A stretch of 64,000 nt of DNA from Parvularia atlantis (lineage: Eukaryota; Opisthokonta; Rotosphaerida): contig CALSCO010002237.1 in NCBI GenBank assembly GCA_943704415.1, positions 21,056 through 85,055 on the forward strand, given 5' to 3'. Positions within the stretch are counted from its first letter, which is position 1. Each line of letters begins with the position of its first letter. A model generated the notes under the pieces. That model made no database searches, was not told the DNA's origin, and saw only the letters and a list, made by a program, of their open reading frames with translations. Positions 14,323 to 27,204 of this stretch are shown here, piece after piece. The position numbers were made by a program, and so were the translations under genes.

Positions 14323-17300
14323 ATGGACATGGACGCAGCCGCAGCGCCCGCGGGCGACGCCGTCGTCGCCAGCACCGCCGCGCTCAACAACGAGGCCGAC
14401 GAGCAGCCGCCGCGCGCCAACGCGTCAGTCAACGCGGGATCGACCGTGTGGCGCAAGCGCAAGTGTACGCACCCGCGCGGGCGGCGTACGGGCGCGCCTG
14501 GCTGATCGGCCGCGCGCAGCCGGCGCGTCTGTCGACATTGAGCGTCCCGGCGACGGCGCGGGGCAGACGGCGAGCAAGTGGCGCTGGCCGTGGCAGGGGC
14601 AGGCGCGCGACAACCGCGCCGGTGCGTCGCGGCGGACGGCGCCGTGGGCTTGCGTGTGTTGCTGAAGCGCGCACGTTGCGGTGCGCACAGGCAAGAGCAG
14701 GACGCTGTACTACAACACGCCAGCGGTGCGCGCCTCGTGCTCGCACACGAGGCACGCGATCTGACGTGCACACGTGCGCACAGCCGCCCGGCCTGCCGCC
14801 GCGGTACCCGACCAACGGGATCAGGTGCTGCGACGCACGCACACGCGCGCGCAGTCGCGCTGAGCAGCGTGCGCGCGCGCGTGCGCGTGCAGCACGACCA
14901 AGTACTCGATCATCACGTTCCTGCCCAAGAACCTGTTTGAGCAGTTCCGGCGCGTGGCCAACGCCTACTTTGTGCTCATGTTCATCCTCCAGACCATCCC
15001 GATCGTGCAGGCGTGGCCGGTGACGGTGGTGCGTAGCGGGCAGTGCGCGCTAGCGTGGCAGCGCTTAGAGCGTGTGCGCGCGGTAGTCATTCGTGCCGAT
15101 CATGATCGTGCTTGGTGTGTCGGCCATCAAGGTGGCACGGCGCCCTTTGCTGCATAGTGCAGCCCTGACGCGTGTGTGCACAGGACGCGCTCGAGGACAT
15201 CAACCGCTTCCGCTCGGACCTGCAGCAGAACCAGCAGACGTGCACGGCGCTGCGCGAGGGAGACTGGAAGGCCGTGCGGTGGTCAGACGTGACCGTGGGC
15301 GACTTTGTGCGCCTGACGAAGAACGAGGTCGTGCCGGCCGATATGGTCATCATTGCGTCGTTTGAGGACGAGGGCCTGTGCTTCATCGAGACCAAGAACC
15401 TCGACGGTGAGACCAACCTCAAGGTCAAGCGCGGGATTAAGGCGCTCGAGACGTACCGGCACCACCAAGACGTGGCTGCGTACGTGCTGCGCTTTGCGAT
15501 CGTGGGCTTGCGCACGGGTCGCTCACGCCCGGCCCCGCGCCCGGCAGCCTCAAGATGACGATCGAGGTTGACCAGCCCGTAGGCGACCTGTACCGGTTCG
15601 CGGGCTCGCTCACGCACGAGGACACGTACAACGGCGGCGCCGCCACGACGCACGCGCTCACGATTGACAATCTGCTGCCGCGCGGCTGCGTGCTGCGCAA
15701 CTGCAAGGTCGGGCTGTGTCTGTGTTGCAAGAAGGGGCTGACGCGCCCGCCCGCCAGTTTATCATCGGCGCCGTCGTCTGCACCGGCAGCGACACCAAGG
15801 TCATGCTCAACGCCGGTCGCACGCCGTCCAAGCGCACCAAGATCGAGAAGGTCATGAACGAGCAGGTGCGCCGTCGCCGGCGCAATACCCGCCGCGCGTG
15901 CTGCTGACGTGCCCGCAGATCCTCTTCATCTTCATCATTCAGGCACTGTTTGCGGCCGGCTTTACCATTGGCACGTACTACTGGCGCCTCCGAGCCGAGC
16001 GCGAGCTGCCGCAGTACTTTGACGCGGCGTTCCAGCCGGTTGACAACCGTCTGCTGTCATTCACCAACTTTTGGTGCGCAGCGGCGCTTGCGCTGCACGG
16101 GCTGTGCTTACGCCGCGCGCGCGGCGCCAGGACGCTGCTCGTCATCTCGCAGAACCTCATTCCGATCGCGCTGTACGCGAGCTTCGAGTTTGTCAAGCTG
16201 TTCCAGGTGCGTCCTTTGGTGCAGCACCGTCGCGGCGCCAACACGTGCTGCTGTGCGGCAGGCCTACTTCATCAACGAGGACGCTGACATGTACAACGAG
16301 AGCATGGACCAGCGCTGTGTCCCGCGCTCGTGGAACCTGAGCGACGAGCTCGGTGCGCTCGTGGTGGCCATCGCTGTCCGTTTGTGCTGATAGCGATCGT
16401 GCCTGCTCCTGCTCAGGCCAGATAGAGTACATCTTTACCGACAAGACGGGCACGCTCACGAGCAACGTCATGCGCTTCAACCAGTGCAGCATCAACGGCT
16501 TTGTGTTTGGGCGGGTGCGGGCCGGCTGTGGCTGCGCGTTGTGCGGCGTGCTGACGGCTGCGCGCAGGACCTACCCACAATGGACGCGCCGCGCGAGCAC
16601 ATGAGCCCGATTGCCGCGCCGCCGCGCCTCACCGAGCGCCGGGTGCGTGCCTGCGGCGGCGGACGCGCACGTTGCTGACCGAGGCTGGGCAGCAATCGTT
16701 CTCGCGCACGCTCTTCCGCCGCTACAGCAACACGAGCGGGCCGAACGAGGACGAGGAGCAGATGCTCAAGCGCCACGTCACGTCGGAGGCCGTCGTCGAG
16801 TGCGCCACCGTGCACGCACCGCTGGCGTGGCGTAGACTGACGCCCGGTGTAGGAGCTGGCAGGCGATGCTGCAGTCTCTGCGTGAGTATCTCGGCACAGA
16901 CACGTTCAAGTACTCGCAACCGACGTTTGACTTTTGCGACTCGAACCTGCTGCGGTGCGCTGCGCGGCAATGTGCGCGGTGGCTGCGTCGCTGGCTCACG
17001 TGCGAGGCGAGCGCGCAGCTCTCTCATTCTTACCGCGGCAAAGCTCGGGCGCCCCGTGCTGAAGAAGAACGACATGATCGAGCAGTACAACCACGATGAC
17101 CCGTCGGTGCGCGCGCGTGCGCACGTCCGCCCGTGCGATCGGCAAGCTGAGCAGCGCTCGGCGGGAGCAGTTTGCCGAGTCGACCAACATGTTTTTCCTC
17201 GTGATGGCGCTGTGCCACTCGACCGTTGCCGAGTACCCGGGCAAGGACGACGACGACGTGCGCAACGCCTCGTTCGCGGGCCTCGGCCGCGGCGTCATCG

Positions 17301-20300
17301 ACGACACCAAGATCATGTATAACGCCCAGGTGCCGTGTGTGCTGTACACCGCGCCTGCACAGTTTGCTCACGCGCGAGTGCGCCAGTCGCCCGACGAGGC
17401 CGCGCTTGTGCGTGCCGCGGCCAACATGGGCTACGTATTCCTCGGCCGTGTGCGCAGCACGATCAGCCTGATGGTCTTCGGCGCGCTGTGCGTCTCTGCG
17501 CCGTGCCCTGTGCGAGTTGGTGCGGCTGACGGGTGGGCCGCCGCAGCGAGGAGTACCAGCTGCTGAACGAGATCGCGTTCACGTCGGACCGCAAGCGCAT
17601 GTCGGTCATCGTCAAGGCACCCGACGGCCGGCTGCTGCTCCTGTGCAAGGGTGCGCGAGGGCCTGCGCCGGGGCGCGTGCTGAGCGCGCGCGCCGTCAGG
17701 TGCCGACAACGTCATCTACGAGCGCCTGTCGGCGTCCAACTCGCCGCACGTATACACGAGCACGCAGCAGCACATCTCGCGCTTCTCGAGTGAGGTGCGC
17801 AGCAGCCGGCGCGAGCGCAGCATGCTTGCTGACGCGCGCCGCACCAACGTAGGGTCTGCGCACGCTGTGCCTGAGCTACCGCGTGCTGCGCGAGAACTAT
17901 TATGAGCTGTGGAGCAAGCGATACCTGCAGGGCATGCGCGCGCGTCTGCGCCCCCTGGCCATGCTTACGCCGCCCCACCGGCGCGCGCACGCGCGCCGCA
18001 GCATCGATCATGGACCCTGCCACGCGCCAGGCGACGATGGACGCGCTCGCGGACGAGATAGAGCGCGACCTGATGCTAATAGGTGCGCGCATTGTCACAC
18101 GTGCGCTTCAACCGTGTTCACCGGCCATGAGTGCGCCAGGCGCGACGGCGATGGAGGACCGCCTGCAAAAGTACGTGCCCGAGACGATCGCCGACCTGAT
18201 GGACGCGGGTCTGCTCGTGTGGATGCTCACGGGCGACAAGCTTGAGACGGCCGTCAACATTGGTGCGCGTGCGGCCGCGTGCGCACGACGCAGCGCTGAC
18301 TTGCCGCGGCTCGCAGCCCTCACGTGTAACCTCATCGACGAGGCCGACGAGCAAATCCGGCTCGCGGCCGGCAGCGACGTGCACGCGCAGCTCGTTGGCT
18401 GGGCCAGCAAGCTCTCGACCGACATGCGCTATGGTGGGCTTGCGGCGTGTGCGCCCAAGACGCCGCTGACGGCGCCGTCGCCAGACGAGGCCTCGAACCG
18501 CCTGTTCCTCGTGCCGCGTGCCGACGACGAGGACCTGCGCGCAAAGCAGCGGCCCGTGATGATCATCGAGGGCTCAGCGCTGTTCAACGCGCTGCTGCCG
18601 GAGAACGAGCAGCTGTTTGCCGAAACGGTATGCGCGCACGTCCGCTCGCGTGTGCCATGCTCACGCGGGGCCACCTCAGGCGCTGCGGTGTCGCTCGGTC
18701 GTTTGCTGCCGCGTCTCGCCCAAGATGAAGGCGCAGGTGCGTCTCGGCCGCGCTCGCGACGGCACCGCGGACAGCTGACGCGTGCGCGCGTGACGCGACA
18801 GGTCGTCGAGTGCATCAAGAAGTACCGCAACGGCCTCACGCTGGCCATCGGCGACGGCGCCAACGACGTGACAATGCTGCAGGTGCGCGTGCGCGTGCGC
18901 AAGCGTGGCCGGAGTGTGCGGGTCTTGACGCGCCCGCACAGGCGGCGCACGTGGGCGTGGGCATTGCCGGCCTCGAGGGCCGCCAGGCCATGATGGCGTC
19001 TGACTACGCCTTTGCGCGCTTCCGGTACCTGCGGCGCCTGCTGCTGGTGCGCGACGCGTCGCGTGCGCGCGTGTGGGCGGTGCGGGCTGAGGCGTCGTCG
19101 CCACGCAGGTGCACGGCCGGTGGTCGTACATGCGTGCGGCCAAGATGACGCTCTTTTTCTTCTTCAAGAACTTTGTCTTCGTCTTCCCGCTGTTCTGGTA
19201 CCAGATCTTTTGCGGCTTCTCGGCGCAGATGATCTACCACTTCTCGTACCAGGCACGTCGGCGGGAAGCGCTCGGGCGTGTCGCTGACGCGCGGGAATGC
19301 AGACGTTCTACAACCTGCTGTTCACGTCGCTGCCGATCGTCGCCGTGGGCACGTTTGACCAGGACGTGCGTACCCGCCCGCACGTGGCGCGTGCGCGGCG
19401 CTGACAAGGGCACGCGCCGCACCCAGCTCGGCGACGACTTTTGCCTGCAGTACCCGGCCGCGTACAGCGTGGGCGTGCGCGGGATACGCTTCAGCCGCCC
19501 GCTGTACTGGATGACGATCGCGGACGGGCTTTACCAGGCCGCGTGCTGCTTCTTCATTCCGATTTGGATCTACGGCTTCTGTGCGTGCCGCGCGGTCGCT
19601 GTGTGTGCGTGTGCGCCTGCTGACCGAGTAGCCTGCGCGCGCTGCAGCCGAGTCGGCGCACAACTACGCGGGCTACGCTGCGGACATCTACGACCTGGGC
19701 TTTATTGTCATGTCGAGCGGTGCGTGCGTGTGCTGTGCCGGAATTTGCCATGCTAACGCTGCCCACAGTGATGCTGTGCGTGACGCTTTCGCTGGCGCTG
19801 CAGATCCGCAACTGGACGTGGATCATCCACGTGGTGCGCGCGCGCGCTGGACGCTCAGTGCGCCGCCCGCACTGACACGCGCGTGACGCCAGGCGCTCTG
19901 GGGCTCGCTCCTGCTGTTCTTCCTGTACCACGTCTTTGTGGGCCTGGCGCGCTCGAGCAATTTTTTCACGCGCGGTGCGGTGCCGCACCTGCGACGGCGG
20001 CGTGTGCGCTGAGCACCGCCGCACCCAGACCTGTTTGGCATCCATCAGTCGACCATGGCGACGGCGTCGTACTGGTTCTGCATCGGCGTGACGGTGCTGC
20101 GGCGCGCAGGCCGTCGCTGGCGACTGAGCTGACGTCGCGCGCTCGCGCACACAGACGGTCACCGCGCTGCTGCCGCAGTTTGTCTACCGCTACGTCATGT
20201 GGACGGTGCGCCGGTCGCGTGCGCGCCGTGCCGGCCCGCGTCACTGATGGGCGCGACGCTCAGCTGCAACCGGACGACGCCGAGCTGCTGCGCGAGCGCG

Positions 20301-20362
20301 AGGTGCTCAAGTTTGAGAAGCCGATGCTCGTCCCGGAGACGACCCTGGCCAAGTTTGACTGA
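14323..20362 (+). CDS. P4-type ATPase, phospholipid flippase
   Basis: Moves phospholipids from the outer to the cytosolic leaflet. It is the longest gene in the window, with more than 20 small exons. N-terminal region: [20 protein letters not shown]. The actuator motif is DGETN (15403-15417). M4 has the P4-specific PIAL ([15 protein letters not shown]). The phosphorylation site is DKTGTLTSN, with the Asp codon at 16440-16442. The N-domain has [18 protein letters not shown] and [18 protein letters not shown]. The hinge has [14 protein letters not shown] and [11 protein letters not shown] (about 18850). Later exons give the remaining membrane segments ([20 protein letters not shown] and others), with the end at [35 protein letters not shown] around the P-site resembles the yeast Dnf1/2 group. 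The Cdc50 partner is not in the window. All catalytic motifs are intact. Confidence 0.95.
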
Positions 20363-20443
20363 TGCGCGCACGCGCCGCGCCGCGTCTTGCTTTTTTTGTG
20401 CAGTTGTTGTATGAGCAAGTGAGTCAGTGAGACGGGTGACGGG

Positions 20444-20470
20444 CAGAGAGAGAGAGAGAGAGAGAGAGAG
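20444..20470. repeat. (GA)n microsatellite
   Basis: About 13 GA units lie between the stop of the flippase gene (20362) and the start of the Twinkle gene (20487), directly upstream of that start codon. Confidence 0.93.
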
Positions 20471-20486
20471 TTGCTCGGTCACCGGG

Positions 20487-23046
20487 ATGGAGATTGCCAA
20501 GAGGATGCGTCCGTCACCGATCATCCGCCGCCTGCTCACGGCCGCGCGCGCCGCCCCATCGGCCCCGGCGTCGTCCACAAGCCCCGCCGCCACTGCGACA
20601 GCCACAGCCGCCGCATCGGCAGCGCGCGCGCCCGAGGACGGCAGCGTCTTCGTCTCGTCGTTCTTCGAGCTCGGCCCGGGCGACGTGGAGCAGTTCCTGG
20701 CGCGGCAGGGCATGGAGCACACCGTCGCCGGCGGCCGCGCCGTGCTCGCGCGCTGCCTCTGCGCCGAGCACGCCGATCACGAGAGCGGGCGGGGCCAAGT
20801 CGCGGTCGACCAGCGGTGCGCCTTGTGCGCCGCGCCGGCGGTGCCGCTGAGCCGACGTGCGGCACAGGCAAGGCGGCTTCGCCTGCGCCCAGTGCGGCCG
20901 CAGCGGCTCGTGGTTCGACCTTAAGCGGCTCGTGTCGGGCCACGGCACGGCCGCGCCGATGCTGGACGCGGCGCCGTCGGGCACGCTGCCCGCCACGAAC
21001 GCGCTCGTGTCGACGCAGCGCGGCTACGTCGATGCGCTCGAGGGTATGCCCGACGTGCACGCGGCGGTGGCGGCGGCGGGGCTGCGGCTCGACACGCTGC
21101 GGCACTACGGCGTTGGTGCGACGCGCATCCGCTTCGCCATGGACGCAGCGCGGACGTGCGTCTGCCGAGCCCGCCGGTTCGACTTGACGTGTCGTGCGCG
21201 CGCAGGGCCATCGAGGAGCACACGTGCCTGACGTTCCCCTGGACCGTCGCCGACGCGGCCCGCGAGGACGGCGACGGCGCGCGGGTCGTTCGCATCAAGG
21301 CCGTGTCGTTGACCAGTGCGTCCCGCGCCGCTGTCGGCCTCCCGGGCCGCGCTCACGGCGGTGGCGCCAGACGAGCGCTGCCAGCGCCTCGAGCCACGCC
21401 AGGGCCGCTGGGGCCTGTTTGGGTGGAGCACGGTGCTGGCGGACGCGAAGCACGTTGTCGTGGCGGAAACCGAGCTGGACGCGATGGCCATCTGGGAGGG
21501 GACGGGTGTGCCGGCGGTGGCCCTGCCGGCGGGCGAGCGGTCGCTGCCGGTGTGACACGCGCGAGAGTTGCGTCTTTTGCTGACGCGTGCGCCTGCCAGA
21601 TTGACCTGCTGCCGCTGTTTGAGCGCTTTGAGCGCGTGTACCTGTGGCTGCACGACGACGTGCCTGGGCAAGAGTGCGCCGAGAAGCACGCGAAGAAGCT
21701 CGGGCTTGATCGGACGTACATCGTGAGCGGGACGGGCGCGGCCGGGCCCAAGGTGTGTGCCGAGCCGAGTGCGCTGACGAACGGTGGGCGTGACCCGCGG
21801 CCAGGGCCGGGCGCAGACAGTGCTGCAGATGCACCGCGCCGGCGCGAACCTGGCCGACGTGCTCGCGCGCGCGTCCAAGCTGCCGCACGAGCAGATTGTC
21901 GCGTTCAAGTCGCTGCGTGCGGCCATCCTGAACGAGTACGCCAACCCACAGCAGGTGCGCGACGGTTGCCGCACTGGCTGGCTGTGCGCTGACCAGCGTG
22001 CTCGCCAGGTCGCCGGCGTGCAGTCGATCATGTTCCCGGCGCTCAACAAGCTGCTCAAGGGCCACCGGCGCGGCGAGTTTACGCTCGTGACCGGCCCAAC
22101 CGGCGTCGGCAAGACGTCGTTCCTGGCGCAGCTCTCGCTCGACTACGCGATGCAGGGTGCGCACGGGCGTGCAACGTGTGCCCACCGTCTGAACGTGTGC
22201 GCAGGCGTCTCGACGCTCTGGGGCAGCTTCGAGATCAAGAACGTGCGTTTGGCCAAGAAGATGCTCAACATGTTTGCAAACAAGAACCTCGAGAACGACC
22301 TGGACTCGTTCAACGCGTGGGCCGACCGCTTCGAGAAGCTGCCGCTGCACTTTCTCAAGTTTTTCGGCAGCACCAAGGTCGAGCTCGTGCTGGACGCGAT
22401 GGAGCACGCCGTATACGTGCACGATGTCGAGCACATCGTCCTCGACAACCTGCAGTTCATGACGAGCGGGCAGGGCAAGGGCTTCGAGCGGTGCGTGCGG
22501 CGGGCCGCGCACCCAGCGCCGGCTGACGTGCGCACACGCGCAGGTTTGAGGTGCACGACCGCGCGATCGAGCTGCTGCGCGCGTTTGCGACCAACAAGAA
22601 CGTGCACATCACGATGGTCATCCACCCGCGCAAGGAGGACGACGACACGCCCCTGATGACGAGGTGCGCACCGGACGGCACACGGCGGCGCTCGCGCTCA
22701 CCATCACGCTCACACGGGCGGCGTGCGCAGCTCGATCTTTGGCACGGCCAAGGCCACGCAGGAGGCCGACAACGTCGTGATCGTCCAGCGCGGCCGGCGC
22801 AACCGCTTCATCGAGGTCAAGAAGAACCGGTTCAGCGGCGACGTCGGCGTCGTGCCGTACGAGTTTGACAAGGAGACGGGGATGATCCGCGAGCTGGCGA
22901 TGCCGCTCGACGGCGGCGCCTCGCTCGCGGCCGCTGCGGCCGCCGCCAGCCCGTCCAAGCGCGGCCCCGGGCGCCCTCCCGCCGCTGCTCCGCCTGCCAA
23001 GCCCGCCGCGGCCGCCGTGGCCGCCGAGCCGGTGCCGTCGCCGTGA
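20487..23046 (+). CDS. TWNK: Mitochondrial replicative helicase, Twinkle type
   Basis: T7 gp4-like hexameric helicase that unwinds mtDNA. The N-terminus [20 protein letters not shown] is a plausible mitochondrial presequence. A CLC...(about 40 residues)...CAQC arrangement (near 20755 and 20890) could be a remnant zinc site. The TOPRIM half has [20 protein letters not shown] and [20 protein letters not shown], close to the animal Twinkle form rather than an active primase. The helicase half has [20 protein letters not shown] with Walker [10 protein letters not shown] (22093-22119), [69 protein letters not shown] and [20 protein letters not shown]. The C-terminal tail is Ala/Pro-rich and contains KRGPGRPP, an AT-hook-like motif. 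About eight introns. Confidence 0.95.
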
Positions 23047-23114
23047 GCCGATGCGCGTGCTCTTCTTCTTCTGGTGCACAGCCCAGTCGCTTGTACTTGC
23101 ACTCGAAGTTCGAC

Positions 23115-23131
23115 ATGGTCCGGCTTCTTCT

Positions 23132-23165
<34 letters not shown>

Positions 23166-25065
23166 GCCGTGGGGCTCGCGCGCGCGGCGACGCCGGTGGC
23201 TCTCGAGTTCACGGGCAACACCAACGGCCTCGTGTACCGCTCCGTGCCGCTCGGCAAGTTCAACGGCACCGTCTTCCGCGACGGCGTGAGCGTGCGCCTC
23301 CAGGCCGACACGCCCGGTTGCTACACCGCGTGCTTGACCGACGTCGTGGCGGGTGCGGGCGGCGCGCGGCGCGCGGCGCGCGGGTGGTGCATGAACCTTG
23401 CGGGCGCGCGGCAGCCTACCCGGACCGCAGTGCGTGGAACACGGGCCAAATCTGCAGGAAGGTCCTGGTCGACAGCCAGCAGTTCACGAAGGCGTACTTG
23501 CGTCCCGAGACGCTGCACGTCGTCCTGTACCAGCAGATCGCCGGCAACTGCCTGTACCGCATCGAGGTCACGGGCGATCTGTGCGACGCCGACCGGGTGC
23601 GCGGCGCGCCCGCTGCGCCGTGCCGCGCCCTCCTCTGACGCGCTACGCATCGACAACTAACAGTACGGCTTCAACTGCACCGCGCGCAAGCCCGCCCCGA
23701 CCGAGTTCACGCTCAATCCGGGCGAGTCGTACACGTTCGAGGGCGCGTACAACCCGGACCGGCGCTACCCGCAGTACTCCTACGTCTCGTACTCGTTCTC
23801 GACCGCCGCGGCCGACCCCGTTCAGGCGCTGCTGTACGTCGCCGGACGCACGTTCGACGAGCCGCGCATCCTCGGCTTTGTGGGCGACACGGGCAACGTG
23901 CACGACAACGCGACGCTCGCGCTCGCGACGCAGACCAGCAAGCAGTACCAGCTCGAGGTCGCGTGCGCGCCGCAGCCCGCAACGCGAGCGCGCTCACGCA
24001 CCCGCGCGCAGATCGCCTCGCCCGCGCGTCTATTCTCGAGCTACGCCGGCGTCATGCGCATCCCGCTGTTCTGGTCGTTCCACACGCCCGCGAACAACAC
24101 CGACCCGATCACGGTCAAGATCCTCGCGGTCGACGAGGTCGAGTGTGCGCTCGAGAACTACGCCGGCCGCGCCTGCGAGCTATTCACGCCCTACGTTGAC
24201 AAGGCGAGCTTCTACAAGTACACGTGGTCCAAGGACGGCAAGGTCGCGCCGCACCTCGACTTTCTCGACGCGACCAACTTCACGTGCGTACGCGCGCGGG
24301 GTGCGGCGATGCGCATGCTCACGTGCGGCTGTGCTCCCAGCTTTGGCGTTACAGCCACGGCCGGCCAGGTGTACGCGCTGCTGCGCTATGGCAACGTGCC
24401 CTCGGCCAGCAACTTTGACCTCGCCATGCCGCTGGCCGACGCGACCGACTCGGCCAAGGCGACGCGCTTCTACGTCAGCGATGACCCGGTGGACACGCAG
24501 GAGGGTGTGCATGCGGGCGCACGTGCGCACGTGAGCGAGGCCAACCGTGCGCGCGCGTGTGTGGCCAGCACCCTGGTTTGTCGCCTTTTTCACGCCGCAG
24601 CTGAGCGTGGACGCGACGTACGTCTTCTGGATGAACAGCGAGTGCCCGGCCGACTGCAGCGGCAAGGGCACGTGCATCAACAACGTCTGCCTGTGCCAGG
24701 ACAACTTGCCCGCGCCCGCGTGCACGACGTGCGTTGCGTGCGCCCGGCCGCCAGCCGCACTGAGCCGCCGCGTCCGGCAGAGAGGAAGCGACCAACCCGA
24801 CGACGCTGCCGCCGCGCGACCGCCACATGACGTCCACGAGCACGTTCTTCATCGTCTGGTGCGGCGCTGCCACACGCGGACCGCACACCTGCTGACGCGA
24901 CGCGCCGCGCAGGGGCGTCCTGGGCTTCATCGCGCTCGTGGGCCTCTGGGCGTGCGCGCATCGCGGCAACCGCTGCTGTGTCCTCGCGCTCACGCACGCC
25001 GCGCGCACAGCTACCTGCACCGCCGCTGGTCGCAGGCGGCCTCGGGCTACGCCAACGTCGGGTGA
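23115..25065 (+). CDS. Type I membrane glycoprotein with EGF-like module
   Basis: Unrecognised. [20 protein letters not shown] starts a clear signal peptide. The luminal/extracellular part (about 450 residues) has several beta-rich stretches: LEFTGNTNGLVYRSVPLGKF, YGFNCTARKPAPTEFTLNPG, PQYSYVSYSFSTAAADPVQA, LFWSFHTPANNTDPITVKIL, with many NxT/NxS sites. Near the end comes an EGF-like cysteine cluster, CPADCSGKGTCINNVCLCQD. One TM helix follows across an intron (FFIVWGVLGFIALVGLWAY), then a short basic cytosolic tail ending ASGYANVG. It could be a receptor, adhesion or cargo protein. About seven introns. The ATG at 23051 is in another frame and would not give this product. Confidence 0.78.
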
Positions 25066-25167
25066 CTCGGCGGACGCGCGCGCGCATCCTTGTTCCCGCA
25101 CCACACCGCTGTGTGTGCCGACAGGTTCCGTTCAAATCGCTCACAACACACAAGCAAAATCATGGGA

Positions 25168-27158
25168 TCAGCGTGGGTCAATTTCCTCGTAGTTGAGCCG
25201 CTGGTACTCGTTCCCAAGCCCAAACAGCGCCACGATCATCGCGAGGAGCAGCGAGCCGAAGGCGAACCAGAGCGCGTCCTCGGACGTGTACGTCTTGAGC
25301 AGGACGCCCATGACGAGGATGAACGCGACCGCGCACACGCTCGCCCAGGCCATCATGAAGCCGCTGCTGTAGAGCTCGTTGACCGGGTAGGTCAGCTCAA
25401 CCGACAGCTCGAGGCAGACGGGCGTGATCGCGATGAGCCCAAGGCCGAGCAGTGCCACGGCAAAGCCGATCGAGAGCGAGTTGTCCTCCTTGAGCGAGAT
25501 GCTCAGCCACAGCACGCCGAGCGCAGCCGCAAAGGCCAGCACGACGACTGTCTGTCGCGCAAGGTCAGACCGCGCCGGAGCAGCCACACGACATGCGCAC
25601 ACCTGCCGGTACACGTGCGCCCGGCCGAGGATGAAGCCGCAGAACAGCGAGCCGACAATGCCAGCGGCGATCAGCACAAAGCCAAAGTAGCCCACTACGC
25701 CCGCGGTGTGCCGCGTGAGCGCACGCAAAAGGCCCGCTGCGTAGCCTGCGGCCGCACCGGCGTCGTCGCTGTACCCGACGTCACTCAGCAGCCGGTTCAG
25801 CAGCACAAAGATGGCGTTGGCCGTGCCTGAGGTCGCGCTCAGGCCGCGCGCACGCTGAGCCGGGCGCGCACGCACCGTACGCCATGCCGATGACGAGGCA
25901 CGCGCTCAGGTACGACCGCGTCGCCACCAGCCGCGCCAGTGACTTGCCGAATGTCATCGAGCTCCCAATCGAGAACTCCTGCATGTTGGCCGACGTCGAG
26001 CGCGACGGGGGCTGCGCGGCCCCCCGTCAGCCACGGCTGCGTGCTCACAACCGCGCCCGCACCGACGGCGGCTGCGGGCGAAAGCACGCCGTGCAGAGGA
26101 TGCACGTTGCGCCAGTGACGATGAGGTGGATGAGCAGCACGTCCTCGACTGGCGCAGCGCGTCAGCCGCACGGCACACCGGCTCACGCGTGCGTGCGTGC
26201 GCACCGGAGCTGGTGCTGTCGACGACCTGCGTCGACACGACGAAAGAGATGCCGATGCCGACAAAGTTGGACACGGTCGCTGCGCACACAGTCAGCGATT
26301 GGACGAGTTTCGCACGACCTCTTTCGCACCGAGCGACGTCGCCAGCCCGCGCTCGCTCTCCGCAAACCACACGGCCGACAGCTTGGTGGGCGCGGCCCAC
26401 GTGACGACTGCGCGCACGCGCCTCAGCACCGACAGCGCGACGACGGCGCCGCTCACCCAGGCCGAGGGAGACGATCACCTGCCCGGCAAACACGAGCCAG
26501 TAGCCGGACCAGCTGGGTGCACAGCCAAAGTAGCGCATGAAAGCGCCACCCAGGTTGGCCGCGCACACAAACAGCACCTGCCGCGCGCGGGCGATGAGTG
26601 CCGTGCGCACGCAGCGGCCACGGCGGCGGCGCCACCTGCGCAAGCACGTTGACGCGCGCCATCACGACGGGGAAGAGCAAGAACATGGGGATGGCCGCGA
26701 GCAGCGCCACGGCTGTGAGGTAGTTGACGAGGCTGTCGTCGATGCGCGCGTCGGCGCTGAAGTACTTGAGCACGATGTTGCTGCGCGCGGCCCGCATCAG
26801 CGCGCGTGCGCGGCCTCGCTGCCTCGCTGCGCGCGGCGGGCACCTGATCGGCGCGAGGCCAAACACGAGCAGGTCTGCGCGGGGGTGGGCCACTGGCGTC
26901 AGCGGCAAGCGCAGCTCGCGCGCGCGCACACGGCGCACTCTGCGTCATCGCGAGCGCGCAGAAGCACGCGAGCATCAGCCATCGGCGCCCGTACAGCGTG
27001 TACTCGGGGATCTGCGCATCGGCACGACGACGCTTCAGCGGGCAGCCACTCCCTTGAGCGACCCCCCCGCCGTCGCCCCGACGCACGCTCACCGCGATGC
27101 GCGGCAGCGGCGACAGCGCGCCGTCGTCCTCGTCGCCAAAGCTCCGCCGTTGCAGCAT
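25168..27158 (-). CDS. MFS transporter, SLC49 (FLVCR/DIRC2-like) family
   Basis: Predicted 12-TM transporter; animal relatives move haem, choline or other metabolites, so the substrate here is open. ATG at 27158 (MLQRRSFGDEDDGALSPLP). The first TM is introduced by YTLYGRRWLMLACFCALAMT, as in FLVCR (LYxRRW). Further hydrophobic exons: YLTAVALLAAIPMFLLFPVV, VCAANLGGAFMRYFGCA, YWLVFAGQVIVSLG, TVSNFVGIGISFVVST, GVVGYFGFVLIAAGIVGSLF, VVLAFAAALGVLWLSISLKE, and the family signature PVCLELSVELTYPVNELYSS before the last TMs. The cytosolic C-terminus is YQRLNYEEIDPR. About ten introns; exact junctions between TM2 and TM6 were not resolved. Its start is 46 bp from that of the divergent R3H gene. Confidence 0.85.
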
Positions 27159-27204
27159 CGCTGCCACGCAGATACTGTTAAACTTGCAATCGCAGGGCCT
27201 ACAT

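Noticed and set aside
23051-23638. Start at 23051 for the EGF-like membrane protein
   Set aside because: That frame is open but gives a product without the signal peptide or the conserved later exons; the ATG at 23115 does.
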